DNA of 64,000 bases from Alphaproteobacteria bacterium MarineAlpha11_Bin1 (GTDB taxonomy: Bacteria; Pseudomonadota; Alphaproteobacteria; MPNO01; UBA830), in contig PTJZ01000003.1 in the NCBI GenBank assembly GCA_002937455.1, positions 1 through 64,000 on the forward strand. Direction: 5' to 3'. The first letter of the stretch is position 1. Every line of letters begins with the position of its first letter. Shown here one piece after another: positions 18,273 through 28,025 of the stretch. The translations under genes were made by a program, and so were the position numbers. The notes beneath the pieces are model-generated. The model was not told the origin of the DNA. It saw only the letters and a program-made list of their open reading frames with translations, and made no database searches.

Positions 18273-19141
18273 TAAAAGTTCCCCGCACGGCTAATCGCTG
18301 TATCCATAGCGCGGCCAGTCAGAACTTTTTGCAGGTGCATCTTCATCGCAGAGCTACCGTGCAGGTTAGCCATTGGATCAAGATCGTTTTCAAGAGCAGA
18401 TGAAACTGCGTCCTTGGTATCTTCGGACCAAGTTTTACCATTGAGCGCCGCAATAGCATTCTCCCCAATCATAGGCCGATCCTCACTAGCGAAATATACA
18501 AGCCGCATGTCATCAATCGTATTCCCAGAAACCTTTCCATAGGCACAGATCCCAGCAATAGCGAAGTCGCCGTGGCGACGAGCTAGTTCCATGAAGACCG
18601 AAACGTTACCTTTTTTCTGTATCGGAAAGCGGATTTCGATTAACAGCTCGTTTTCGGCACGAGCGGTTTCATATAGACCGTGAAAAAATTCTTCTGCAGG
18701 AATTTCTCGTTTTCCCTCACTGCTCTGGACAACGAGGCTGGCCCCGAGAGCTAAAGCGCAGGCCGGCATTTCTGCGGCTGGGTCGGATAAAGCGATACTA
18801 CCCCCGATAGTTCCTCGGTTTCGGATGGCCACATGAGCGACGTGTGGCATTGCCTCCGCAATGAGAGGGAGATGTTTAGAAACGATCTCCGAATTCATAA
18901 CTTCGACATGTCGGGTCAAAGCACCGATTGTGACAGTATCGCCATCTAGCGTAATGCCTTTAAGCTCCTGCAGCCGATTTATGTCGACGAGAATTTCCGG
19001 CTGCGACAAGCGCATATTGAGTGTTGGCATCAGGCTTTGGCCACCCGCAAGGATACGAGCATCGTCACCATGCTGGTCAAGCAGCTCAAGCGCATGACCA
19101 ACGCTTTCCGCCCTTACGTATGAAAATTTCGGCGCCTTCAC
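18272..19141 (-). CDS. FAD-binding medium subunit of a molybdenum hydroxylase (CoxM-like)
   Basis: The protein has 289 residues. The FAD pyrophosphate-binding motifs are AGGQSLMPTLNMR near residue 33 and TIGGSIALSDPAAE near residue 110, both diagnostic for the FAD_binding_5 domain; the C-terminal CO_deh_flav_C domain follows. It would reduce an external acceptor with electrons received from the Fe-S subunit. It is the only FAD-subunit gene in the window although there are three large and two small subunit genes, so it could serve more than one enzyme. Confidence 0.93.
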   Translation of the reverse strand: MKAPKFSYVRAESVGHALELLDQHGDDARILAGGQSLMPTLNMRLSQPEILVDINRLQELKGITLDGDTVTIGALTRHVEVMNSEIVSKHLPLIAEAMPHVAHVAIRNRGTIGGSIALSDPAAEMPACALALGASLVVQSSEGKREIPAEEFFHGLYETARAENELLIEIRFPIQKKGNVSVFMELARRHGDFAIAGICAYGKVSGNTIDDMRLVYFASEDRPMIGENAIAALNGKTWSEDTKDAVSSALENDLDPMANLHGSSAMKMHLQKVLTGRAMDTAISRAGNF

Positions 19142-19282
19142 GGCTAACTCCTCATTTTAGTTTTTTTTTAATCCCTAAATGCCCGAAGAATGTCCCATCT
19201 CATGGTAAGTAGTTCAAGGGGGCATCGTGACGCATGACCTTCCTCTTGATCTTACACAGTTCCGCTGGGAAAATCATTAAAG

Positions 19283-20206
19283 GTGCATGATGGAAAGGCC
19301 GGGTCGGTGGAGTTGAAAAAACATAATCGTTACGAGTATTCGCCAATAATTGATCGGCCGGACTACGAATGGCCGGACGGCAAGCGATTAGCCGTTTATT
19401 TCGCTTTGAATATCGAACATTTTAGCTTTGGCGAGGGTCTGGGTCATACGCCGACTAATCCGGGTACACAACCCGACGTGCGAAACTACGCATGGCGAGA
19501 TTATGGTTTGCGCGTTGGAATTTGGCGGATTTTCGAACTTTTCGGCAGTATGGGATTGCCGATGTGCCATCTGATGAATACATCAATCTACGATTATGCT
19601 CCACAGATACCCAGAAAGATACGCGACAGAGGTGATGAATTCGTTGGCCATGGCGTAACTAATTCCGAAGAGCAGGGGGCATACCCGAAAGAGGAGGAAG
19701 CTGATCTTATAGCGCGTGCTACCGAGGCCTTTCGCGAACATGAGGGGGAAGGGCCGGGTGGATGGATGGGGCCATGGATATCTGAGAGCAGCTATACACC
19801 GGATCTCCTGCATGCCAACGGTTACCGGTACATTATGGACTGGTCAGCCGACGACCAGGCATTCTGGATGAAGACGGAAACCGGTTCCATTTTATCCATC
19901 CCATATCACATTGAAATTAATGACTCCCCAGCGCAACTTAGTCGTCGTCACACGGCCGACGACTTTACCCGGATGGTCACTGCGCATTTTGATGAACAAA
20001 TCCGACAGTGCGAAAATCAGCCACTTATCTTTAGCCTTGCAATGCACACGTTCGTGGTTGGCCAGCCGTACCGACTTTCTGGTTTACGAGACATTTTGAA
20101 ACATATTATCAACCATCCAGAGGCTGACAGGATTTGGCTTTGTAGACCCCGAGATATTTATGAACATGTCCGTTCACTACCCAGCGGCACTGTACCCGGA
20201 GGCTGA
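19283..20206 (+). CDS. Polysaccharide deacetylase-like (NodB fold) protein, PuuE/allantoinase-like group
   Basis: About 307 residues. The start is uncertain: GTG at 19283, GTG at 19307 (with GGAAAGG about 10 nt upstream) or TTG at 19313. The protein begins with a barrel strand LAVYFALNIEHF, where the catalytic DD of true deacetylases is replaced by E-H. It continues with DEFVGHGVTNSEEQG and with GSILSIPYHIEINDSP. The same pattern is in a paralogue at 58214-59089. The group includes amidohydrolases such as PuuE as well as sugar deacetylases. It is divergent from the molybdenum hydroxylase operon, so hydrolysis of a ring amide made by that pathway is an attractive but unproven role. Confidence 0.82.
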   Translation: MHDGKAGSVELKKHNRYEYSPIIDRPDYEWPDGKRLAVYFALNIEHFSFGEGLGHTPTNPGTQPDVRNYAWRDYGLRVGIWRIFELFGSMGLPMCHLMNTSIYDYAPQIPRKIRDRGDEFVGHGVTNSEEQGAYPKEEEADLIARATEAFREHEGEGPGGWMGPWISESSYTPDLLHANGYRYIMDWSADDQAFWMKTETGSILSIPYHIEINDSPAQLSRRHTADDFTRMVTAHFDEQIRQCENQPLIFSLAMHTFVVGQPYRLSGLRDILKHIINHPEADRIWLCRPRDIYEHVRSLPSGTVPGG

Positions 20207-20397
20207 TTTGCCACGGGATCCGAATTTTTCGATAAAGCCTTGTCAAGGGGCTTGAATTTTCTAACGATCTCAAATTTAGAGTGAAAGCACAAAACAGTAC
20301 TCCAAAAGAAAACGAAAAAATTATTGAACCAATTTCAGTACTTTTCTCTTACATAGACATTGCCTACTATTTCCATAAGGACAATGCGAGGAGACGG

Positions 20398-21213
20398 ATG
20401 ACGAAATTTCTTTCAGCGGATCAGATCGAATTCTATCGGGACAAGGGTTACCTAGCGCCTCTTGAAGGAATTGACATTGCGGATGCTGAGGGAATGTTGG
20501 GAGACCTTGACGCATTTCGAATTGCTAATGAAATGTCTGCAGGTCAACTCCAAATAAAGGGACACCTCTGCTTCCGCCGATCATATGATTTTACTTTTAA
20601 TGACCGGATTCTGGACGTCGTAGAAGATCTCATCGGTCCCGACATCTTATCATTTGCGTCGCGTTTCTGGATAAAGGGAGCGCGGGATGGTTCTTATGTC
20701 TCTTGGCATCAGGATTCAGCGTATTTTGGTTTAGAACCTCACGAATTGGTTACCGTTTGGCTGGCAATTACTGACTCAACTCCAGAAATGGGATGTATGA
20801 AGGTACTCCCAGGTTCGCACATCGGCGCAACGTACTCGCATGAAGAGACTTTCGACGAAAAAAATTTACTGGCCCGGGGGCAGGTTATTCATGGTATTAA
20901 TGACAGTGATGCCGTTTACCTCCCCTTGAGGCAGGGTCAGTTTTCTTGTCATCATGAACGGATACTTCATTCGTCCGATGCTAATAATACTGACACGGAA
21001 CGGGTGGGTCTCGCTCTATTCTTTATCCCAACCCACGTGAAATCCACTATCGGTCGTCGCACTGCCTATCTTGTTCGGGGCACTGATGAGTACGGTCATT
21101 GGGACGACGATCCTATACCACAGGGAAGGTTTGATTCAGATATTATAAGCCATATACGTTCTGCCGGCGCTCGCTACGTTGATCCGCAATACCGGCAGGA
21201 AGCAGAAGCTTAA
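20398..21213 (+). CDS. Phytanoyl-CoA dioxygenase (PhyH) family protein
   Basis: The protein has 271 residues from the ATG at 20398, chosen for the GAGGAGACGG site just upstream; an earlier GTG at 20281 would add 39 unlike residues. The non-haem iron ligands are His104 and Asp106 (SWHQDSAYF) and His191 (LHSSDAN), with Arg202 in position to bind 2-oxoglutarate. The fold is a double-stranded beta-helix oxygenase. Relatives hydroxylate phytanoyl-CoA, ectoine and many secondary metabolites, so the substrate is open. It is convergent with a CaiB-type CoA-transferase, and a link between CoA-thioester formation and hydroxylation is conceivable. Confidence 0.88.
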   Translation: MTKFLSADQIEFYRDKGYLAPLEGIDIADAEGMLGDLDAFRIANEMSAGQLQIKGHLCFRRSYDFTFNDRILDVVEDLIGPDILSFASRFWIKGARDGSYVSWHQDSAYFGLEPHELVTVWLAITDSTPEMGCMKVLPGSHIGATYSHEETFDEKNLLARGQVIHGINDSDAVYLPLRQGQFSCHHERILHSSDANNTDTERVGLALFFIPTHVKSTIGRRTAYLVRGTDEYGHWDDDPIPQGRFDSDIISHIRSAGARYVDPQYRQEAEA

Positions 21214-21248
21214 AGGAATAGTTGTGGAATAGTCGCTGTCTTTCTCGG

Positions 21249-22445
21249 CTATATTACTCCTTCGTTTTTAAGAATGGAGATATCATCGTCTGAGTATCCA
21301 TAACGTTTCAACAAAACTATCGTGTTTTCCCCATAAGCAGGAGCCGCGGACACCTCCTTCACATCGTGTCGATTCGGAGTGCGACTCAAGTGAAGTGGCT
21401 GACCCACCAACTCAATATCACCTCGTATCGGAGAAGTTACCTTACTGGCGATGCCGCTATGCACGATCTGCGGGTCTGCAAATACCTCATCCATTGTGTA
21501 GATCGGTCCGCATGGTACCCTAGCCTTATTCAGTGCCTGTATCCAAAATTCTGAAGGCTTTTGGATGGTCAATTTTTCGATCTCGACAATTAGCTCGGCG
21601 CGGTGCTGAACACGGGCATCAAATGTTGCATACTTGGGGTCGTCAATAAGCCGTTCCATTCCTAATGTCTGACAAAATGCCGACCAGTGATTGGGCATGG
21701 GTGCAATGTTGATGAAGCTGTCTTGTGTCCGGAATGCACCCATAGGAGCTATTGTGGGGTGATGATTACCTTGTTGCGGGGCCACCTCTTTGTCGATCAG
21801 CCACCGAGCGGCTTGGAAATCGAGTAGAAATATCATCGCCTCTAGGAGGGATGTTTGAACCCACTGCCCTTCGCCGGATTTCTCTCGTTCAAGTAACGCT
21901 AGCGCAATACCGTTGGCACATAGTATCCCTGCTGTCATATCACTTATTGCGGCGCCGGACCGCATCGGTCCCTCGCCCGGAACTCCGGTGACCATCATAT
22001 GACCGCCCATGCCCTGCGCAATCTGATCTAAGCAGGGCCTTTCAGAATAGGGCCCGTCTTGGCCAAATCCGGAGATGCTCGCATAAACGACGCGAGGGTT
22101 AAGCGAACGTAAAGTATCATAGTCGACCTCGAGGCGGTGTTTGACGCCAGGGCGCATATTCTCAACTACAACATCGGCATCTTTGACCATGCGATAGAAT
22201 ATTTCTTTTCCTCCATCAGATTTGAGATCCAGTGTCATCGCCTGCTTATTACGATGTAAGTTCTGAAAGTCCGGCGCATTGCGCTGGCCAAGATCGGCAT
22301 CGGCATCGGCGCCTGGTGTTTCAATTTTTACAACGTCTGCACCCCAATCGGCGAGCTGTCGAACGGCGGTTGGCCCGGAGCGAGCGCGTGTGAGATCGAG
22401 GACTTTTATATCGGACAGAACCTGTCCCTTGGGATTATCGGTCAT
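21249..22445 (-). CDS. CaiB/BaiF family (class III) CoA-transferase
   Basis: The protein has 398 residues. N-terminal motif DLTRARSGPTAVRQLADWGA, then NKQAMTLDLKS, then VVVENMRPGV, and the catalytic aspartate probably Asp140 in RPCLDQIAQGMGGH. The family moves CoA between acids without free CoA and forms interlocked dimers. It is read towards the PhyH gene and is divergent from an MFS carrier (22529). The acid substrate is unknown; carnitine, oxalate-type, succinate-benzylsuccinate and sulfonate-type acids are all known in the family. Confidence 0.92.
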   Translation of the reverse strand: MTDNPKGQVLSDIKVLDLTRARSGPTAVRQLADWGADVVKIETPGADADADLGQRNAPDFQNLHRNKQAMTLDLKSDGGKEIFYRMVKDADVVVENMRPGVKHRLEVDYDTLRSLNPRVVYASISGFGQDGPYSERPCLDQIAQGMGGHMMVTGVPGEGPMRSGAAISDMTAGILCANGIALALLEREKSGEGQWVQTSLLEAMIFLLDFQAARWLIDKEVAPQQGNHHPTIAPMGAFRTQDSFINIAPMPNHWSAFCQTLGMERLIDDPKYATFDARVQHRAELIVEIEKLTIQKPSEFWIQALNKARVPCGPIYTMDEVFADPQIVHSGIASKVTSPIRGDIELVGQPLHLSRTPNRHDVKEVSAAPAYGENTIVLLKRYGYSDDDISILKNEGVI

Positions 22446-22528
22446 GCGGATTTCCAGTATCAGAATGTGTAATTCTGATGTTTATCGGATAAACCAGTAC
22501 ATATGAATGGTTTGCCTAAAGATAATTC

Positions 22529-23764
22529 GTGAAAAGACCTGGCACCGGGTATAATTGGCGGCTGGAAACCCCGATTTATGCGACGGCATTTTTCACCGGC
22601 AACGTATTTCCGACGATGCACGTGCTGATGCCACTTTGGGCCTTAGAGCTTACTGGTTCCCCCATAATTATCGGTATTATTATTTCTTGTCGCCAAATTT
22701 TACCGGTGCTGTTATCCATCCACGGCGGGGTAATGCTCGATAAATACGGTCCAAGAAAAGTGATTATCTGGATGGGTCTTATCGGTGCGCTTTGCACAGG
22801 CATGTTTCCTGTCTTTCCGTTTATCTGGGCTGCTATGGTATTGCAGATTGTCACTGGATTTGCCGAGACGACAAACTGGATCGGCGTCCAGAGTGCGGTC
22901 GGAACGATTCTGAAAGGGGCTCCCGTTTACGCGGGCCGGATGACCGCATCGGCCCGCACTGGGGGATTCTTTGGGCCAGTTTTAGCTGGTCTGATGTGGG
23001 AAACTTACGGACCCCTTGGCGGCTTCGTGTTTCTGAGCTGTTGGTTAACATGCGGTGTCTTAGCCGCCGCTTTCCTGCCCCGCCGTCAAAAAAAGGATGT
23101 TTTCTTCAGAGAGGGTTCGCATGAAAATCCAGTCTGGACGAATAATGGGCTCATGATCAAAATATCTGACTACCGAGATACGCTAGCGCTCTTAGCAACA
23201 TCGGCGATCGCGTTAGTGATAATGGCAACGTTTATGCGTCAGACGGGATCCGGGGTTCAATCGTCGTTCTATGGCGTTTGGTTGAGGCAGGAGCTGGGGC
23301 TGGATGGGACTACGATCGGTTTTCTGATCGGTTTTGGAAATCTTGTCTCGGCAGCATCGGCTCTAACAATTGGTTCTCTTACCCGGCATTTCGCGGATCA
23401 CTGGTTGCTTCTTTGGATGGTTGGGTTAGCGATTGTCGGCGTCGCGTTGACGCCGATGTTGGAAGGGCTTCTTCTGCTGTCTTTGGCAATTGGTTTGCGG
23501 GGGGTCGGCCAAGGTTTAAACTTACCGCTTATGATTTCTATCGCTTCCCGCGCCGTGGCGCCGAATCTTCAAGGGAGGGTTGCGGCGCTGCGTATCTCTT
23601 TCAACAGACTCGGCGCAGCATTGTTCCCAATCGGGATAGGAGCACTTGCGGAATTCATAGGATTAGAAGCCTCATTTTACGTGATCGGATTGTTTGGAGT
23701 ATTTCTAATTAGCTGCCTGGCTGTATGGGTTGCGCGTACGAAGGGTAAGTTGCAGGAGCGTTGA
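22529..23764 (+). CDS. MFS transporter
   Basis: The protein has 411 residues starting at GTG, with 12 predicted membrane segments and the loop motif GGVMLDKYGPRKVI between helices 2 and 3; a related loop at mid-protein is GSLTRHFADHW. It is divergent from the CoA-transferase and convergent with the third molybdenum hydroxylase large subunit. It is probably an importer or exporter of a small organic acid, but nothing in the sequence fixes the substrate. Confidence 0.87.
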   Translation: MKRPGTGYNWRLETPIYATAFFTGNVFPTMHVLMPLWALELTGSPIIIGIIISCRQILPVLLSIHGGVMLDKYGPRKVIIWMGLIGALCTGMFPVFPFIWAAMVLQIVTGFAETTNWIGVQSAVGTILKGAPVYAGRMTASARTGGFFGPVLAGLMWETYGPLGGFVFLSCWLTCGVLAAAFLPRRQKKDVFFREGSHENPVWTNNGLMIKISDYRDTLALLATSAIALVIMATFMRQTGSGVQSSFYGVWLRQELGLDGTTIGFLIGFGNLVSAASALTIGSLTRHFADHWLLLWMVGLAIVGVALTPMLEGLLLLSLAIGLRGVGQGLNLPLMISIASRAVAPNLQGRVAALRISFNRLGAALFPIGIGALAEFIGLEASFYVIGLFGVFLISCLAVWVARTKGKLQER

Positions 23765-23778
23765 CTATATGCCGTTTT

Positions 23779-26136
23779 CTATAGTCGGCCGGTAGCTTTT
23801 AAAACATCTTCCGGCGTTATGGGGACCGCGGATACCTCACCCTCAAACGGCCGGATCGCATCGTTAACAGCGCTAAGTATAGACTGGGGGACACCGGCCA
23901 TGCCGCTCTCACCTGCACCTTTTGCTCCAAGAGTTGTTTTCGATGTTGGTGTAGATACGTGTTCGATAACGATGTCTGGCGATTCACCTGACATTGGAAC
24001 GAGGTAGTCGGCCATCGTAGCGTTCTGCAGTTGACCTGCTGCATCGTAAATACAGTGCTCATACAAGGCATCACCTAGGCCATGTACCACCGAACCTCGT
24101 TGTTGCTCCGCGACAAGCTGCGGGTTGATCACGCGGCCGCAATCCTCCACGACCCAATAGTTTAAAACTTTTATAAAGCCTGTATCGGGGTCGACCTCGA
24201 CATATGCGGCATGAGCGGCATTGGTAAAAATATAGTCTCTGACGCGAAACCTCTCGGTCGCAACTAGAACCGGATGGTAGTCGTCCGGTAACTCAAAGGA
24301 TCGGAGGAAGGCTATGTTCCCAAGCTCCGCCAATGAGATCCGTTCGGCGTGGTCATCAGCGTTGATCACTATACTCTCTTGGATATCGAGTGTGTCAGCA
24401 TCGGTCTGCAATAAAACGCCGGCTAGTTCTAAAATTTGCTTACGTAATGTCTGCCCGGCCTTCCATGAGGCTTCTCCGCCGATTCCAGCGCCCCGGGACC
24501 CATATGTGCCGCCTCCATAGGGAACCGCATTTGTATCGCCGGTTACCACGCGAACATCGTCAAATCGAACACCGATTGCCGATGCAACCACCTGTGCGAG
24601 GGCAGTCTCTGTTCCTTGGCCTTGCTCTGTCACGCCAGTAAGAACAGTAACCCCGCCCGCTGGCTCCAGTCGAATTGTGGTACCGTCTTGTGCTGAAATC
24701 GGCACTTTGGCAGGGCCGTAAATCAGAGCGCCTGGGTTTGTACCCTTTATAAAAGAGGCGTAGCCAATTCCCCGATGAATGCCTCTTTCACGAGCGGCAG
24801 TTTGGTCCTCTTTAAGCGCTTCGACATTTATCACCTCTGCAAGCTTTTCAAGACATGCTTGATGTGACAGATCGTGTAATGGAATACCTGCGGGCGAAGC
24901 TGCGGGGTAAGCATCGTCTGAGATAAGATTACGCCGCCGAATTTCCATACGGTCCATACCTACCGCTGCGGCAGCCTTGTCCAACAGACTATCGCAGATA
25001 ACGATACCCATCGGATGACCTACTGCACGATATTGAGACGTGGGAACCATGTTCTGAAAAACAACAGTAGTTTTGGCACGAAAGTTTTCGATATTGTACG
25101 GTCCGCCAGCTATGTTTAGTACTTGGTTGGCCTCGACGCAGCTGGTGCGTGGATAGGCGGAATATGCGCCGGCTGCGGTAATGTCGTCGAATTCAAAGGC
25201 AACGATCTTCCCGTGTATATCGACGCCCATTCGACCAGATAGTCGGTGCTGACGAGCATGAATATCCGAGACAAAACTCTCGATTCGGTCAGCGCGATAG
25301 CGTACCGGTCGATTGAGCATCATTGAGAGAACAGCGGTAGCAAATTCGTCGCCATAAAGATGACTTTTAATCCCATAAGAGCCACCGCAATCCCCAGCTA
25401 CGACGCGGATATTTCGCTCAGGAATACCGAGATGTTTTGAAAATAGAACCTGGATCATGTGAACGGCCTGACCGCCATAATGGACGGTCAGCTGACCTTC
25501 GGAGGCATCCCATGATGATACCATAGTTCGGGGTTCCAGCGTCACACCAGTGTGGCGACCAAAATCAAACGTTCCCTCAACCACATACGCCGCGTTATTA
25601 AAGGCGGTATCTACATCACCTTTTTCGACGCTTCGTTCGAACATCTTGTTGTCACCTAATTCCGGGTGCAGAACTGGAGCGGTGGGGTCGAGCGCGGAGA
25701 GCATATCGGCAACGACCGGCTTCTCGGTCCAGTCGATGACGACCATGTCGGCGGCGTCTTCGGCTATGGAGCGGGTTTGCGCGACAACTGCAATCACAGG
25801 TTCTCCCTGCCAGGTTGCTCGATCTACCGCTAAGGCATACTGAGGAACAGATTTTAGTGCTGGCTGGTTGTCCATTATGCCGGTCCACGGCGTCATGTGG
25901 TTAGCAATTTCCCGACCCGTTACGATGGCTACGACGCCCGGTAACTTAGATGCCGCTGCCGTATTTATATCTCCTATATCGGCATGGGCGAAAGGACTGC
26001 GTACGAAAGCTACTTCAACCGTTCTGGCCATAGTGAAATCATCAACATGACGGCCGCGACCCTCCACTGCTCTTCGTGCCATAAGCCGCGCTGGGGATTG
26101 GCCAATGGGAGATCCTGAGGCGAGGGGGGTGGACAT
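23779..26136 (-). CDS. Molybdopterin-binding large subunit, xanthine dehydrogenase/CO dehydrogenase-like family (solitary)
   Basis: The protein has 785 residues, of the same kind as the 15406-17787 subunit: hammerhead domain with GRGRHVDDF, molybdopterin region GGSYGIKSHLYGDE near 250, loop QYRAVGHPMG near residue 368 and catalytic Glu743 in GAGESG. No Fe-S or FAD subunit gene is next to it. Instead it follows a TRAP operon on the same strand, 10 nt after the large permease gene, which suggests that the transported compound is its substrate. It may use electron-transfer subunits encoded at 17790-19141, or it may act in a different complex. Confidence 0.91.
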   Translation of the reverse strand: MSTPLASGSPIGQSPARLMARRAVEGRGRHVDDFTMARTVEVAFVRSPFAHADIGDINTAAASKLPGVVAIVTGREIANHMTPWTGIMDNQPALKSVPQYALAVDRATWQGEPVIAVVAQTRSIAEDAADMVVIDWTEKPVVADMLSALDPTAPVLHPELGDNKMFERSVEKGDVDTAFNNAAYVVEGTFDFGRHTGVTLEPRTMVSSWDASEGQLTVHYGGQAVHMIQVLFSKHLGIPERNIRVVAGDCGGSYGIKSHLYGDEFATAVLSMMLNRPVRYRADRIESFVSDIHARQHRLSGRMGVDIHGKIVAFEFDDITAAGAYSAYPRTSCVEANQVLNIAGGPYNIENFRAKTTVVFQNMVPTSQYRAVGHPMGIVICDSLLDKAAAAVGMDRMEIRRRNLISDDAYPAASPAGIPLHDLSHQACLEKLAEVINVEALKEDQTAARERGIHRGIGYASFIKGTNPGALIYGPAKVPISAQDGTTIRLEPAGGVTVLTGVTEQGQGTETALAQVVASAIGVRFDDVRVVTGDTNAVPYGGGTYGSRGAGIGGEASWKAGQTLRKQILELAGVLLQTDADTLDIQESIVINADDHAERISLAELGNIAFLRSFELPDDYHPVLVATERFRVRDYIFTNAAHAAYVEVDPDTGFIKVLNYWVVEDCGRVINPQLVAEQQRGSVVHGLGDALYEHCIYDAAGQLQNATMADYLVPMSGESPDIVIEHVSTPTSKTTLGAKGAGESGMAGVPQSILSAVNDAIRPFEGEVSAVPITPEDVLKATGRL

Positions 26137-26146
26137 TACACTAACG

Positions 26147-27493
26147 TTAACTATTCATAAGACTAGGTAGGTAAAGTGCCAACTCGGGAAATATAATAAG
26201 AAGCACGAGCACAATTAGCGCACAACCGATATAAGGCGCGGCTGCTTTTGCGACCTGCCAAAGAGTGGTTCCCTTGGGGGCAACCGCTACCATAACAAAT
26301 AAAAGCAAGCCAAACGGTGGTGTGGTGAGACTAATTTCAAGTGCCAAAAGCATTATCAGTCCAAACCACACGAGATCAAATTGCAAAGTTTCTGCGAGTG
26401 GGAAGAAGATTGGCACGGTTAAAAGCATCATCGAAACCTGATCCATGAACATCCCAAGGATTAGTAACACCCCAAACATGATCAGAAGGATGACAAGGGG
26501 AGCCAATTTAACCTCTGTCGCCCATTCGATTAGACCGGCACTTGCTCCGGTAAATGCCAAAAGCTGGCTGAATGTAGTTGATGCTAAAATAATGAGCAGA
26601 ACCATAGCGGTCACTCGTAGGGACCCTGCGAACGACTTTACAATCACCTCCCATGTCAATACCCGGAAAAGAACACCCAATATGACAACACCGAGGGCCC
26701 CGAAACCGGCTGCTTCAGTTGGAGTGGCTACTCCCAAAATTATCAAGCCGATTACACAAAACACGATAAAGCCCATCGGGAGAACATTTACAATGAGCGA
26801 CCAGATAATTTCTTTTAGAGGCGATGGTTCAACTGAATATTCAGGGGCCGCCTCTGGGTCCAGTTTTACTTGTCCGTAGATAAGAATTGAATACAAGACG
26901 GCCAATATAAGGCCGGGTATCACCCCAGCAATCAAGAGCCCGCCAATATCGATCTCTGCTAGACTTGCAAGCAAGACGGCCAAGGCTGATGGCGGAATGA
27001 TCATTGCCAAGCCACCGGTTCCTAAAATCGGGCCCATGGACATATGGCCTTTGTATCCCCGTTTCGTCATCTCGGGGACCATAAGCGAGCCCATCATTGC
27101 AGTATTTGCCATAGTAGAGCCAGAAAGGGTGGCGAAAATCGTTCCACCTGCCACTGTGATATACGAAAGCCTCCCCGGGAGGCGACCGAAGCATCGGTCC
27201 AAGGCATCAAAAACACGAACGGCGAGACCCGTATGGAAAAATAGTTCACCCATAATGATAAATAACGGTACTGGAATGAGCGCGAAAATGGCCACTGAAT
27301 CCACCGCATTAGAAACTATGAGCGGCATCGCATCTAACCCACCGGTCAGGGTGCCGTCACCCATAAAAATGGCTGCGCCAATTATATTCGTAGTTAGAAA
27401 TGCGAATGCGACCGGGAGGCCGAGAAGCATCAATACGATAATCATTCCGACTAGAAAGCCAGCAATGGAATACCACTCTGTGAGTATTTCCAT
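26147..27493 (-). CDS. dctM: TRAP transporter large permease (DctM type)
   Basis: The protein has 448 residues and about 12 membrane segments. The signature loops of DctM are visible: PVPLFIIMGELFFHTGL, GRLPGRLSYITVAGG and the GPILGTGGLAMIIPPS region; the C-terminal half has the TTPPFGLLLFV motif. It forms the sodium-driven transport channel with DctQ and receives solute from DctP. It overlaps the small permease gene by 1 nt and is followed after 10 nt by a molybdenum hydroxylase large subunit, so uptake and oxidation may be coupled. Confidence 0.95.
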   Translation of the reverse strand: MEILTEWYSIAGFLVGMIIVLMLLGLPVAFAFLTTNIIGAAIFMGDGTLTGGLDAMPLIVSNAVDSVAIFALIPVPLFIIMGELFFHTGLAVRVFDALDRCFGRLPGRLSYITVAGGTIFATLSGSTMANTAMMGSLMVPEMTKRGYKGHMSMGPILGTGGLAMIIPPSALAVLLASLAEIDIGGLLIAGVIPGLILAVLYSILIYGQVKLDPEAAPEYSVEPSPLKEIIWSLIVNVLPMGFIVFCVIGLIILGVATPTEAAGFGALGVVILGVLFRVLTWEVIVKSFAGSLRVTAMVLLIILASTTFSQLLAFTGASAGLIEWATEVKLAPLVILLIMFGVLLILGMFMDQVSMMLLTVPIFFPLAETLQFDLVWFGLIMLLALEISLTTPPFGLLLFVMVAVAPKGTTLWQVAKAAAPYIGCALIVLVLLIIFPELALYLPSLMNS

Positions 27494-28005
27494 TAGAGGG
27501 ATTCCCCGGAGCTGGCTTTATTAGAGTAATAACTGTCAAAACCAAGCAAGTACCTCGTGAACTCGATTGCAACGAGCGAGAACCCAATTGGGAATGGCAC
27601 CATTAGTAGCCATTTTGGCATGTCAACCGAACGAAGATCCTGCTCTCCGGTTTTGATTGCCTCTATGGTCTCAAGTAACCCATAATAAACGAAGAGAAGG
27701 GATAGAAAAATGCATACAAGATACACAATTTTTTCTAAAATCTGGCGAATTTTTAGCGGCATTGCGAGCCTCAACGACTCGACTACGACGTGACCTTTAT
27801 GCCGGACCAGATAGGGTGCGCCAAACATGGTACAGAAAAAGAGACTGTATTCCGCCACGGCGCTGTACCACTGAAGCGAATTGAAACCTATTGTTCGAAG
27901 GGTAACGTCACAGATTATTCCCAGGAATATAACCGCGAGGAGTATTCCTCCGATTACGGCCAAGCCAAATATAAGCTTATTATAAGCATTGGTTAAGATG
28001 GTCAT
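27493..28005 (-). CDS. dctQ: TRAP transporter small permease (DctQ type)
   Basis: The protein has 170 residues and four predicted membrane helices: about residues 11-33, 49-66, 85-110 and 130-150. The conserved QWYSAVAEYSLFFCTMFGAP stretch lies in helix 2, followed by VRHKGHVVVE. It supports the large subunit in a tripartite carrier. The gene lies between dctP and dctM on the minus strand; a strong hairpin separates it from dctP. Confidence 0.92.
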   Translation of the reverse strand: MTILTNAYNKLIFGLAVIGGILLAVIFLGIICDVTLRTIGFNSLQWYSAVAEYSLFFCTMFGAPYLVRHKGHVVVESLRLAMPLKIRQILEKIVYLVCIFLSLLFVYYGLLETIEAIKTGEQDLRSVDMPKWLLMVPFPIGFSLVAIEFTRYLLGFDSYYSNKASSGESL

Positions 28006-28025
28006 ATTGCTAACGCTTAATAAGG

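Noticed and set aside
23763..23786. Inverted repeat GACTATA/TATAGTC at the end of an MFS gene
   Set aside because: Short AT-rich arms, a 10-nt loop and no T-run; it could be chance and overlaps the stop of the convergent gene.
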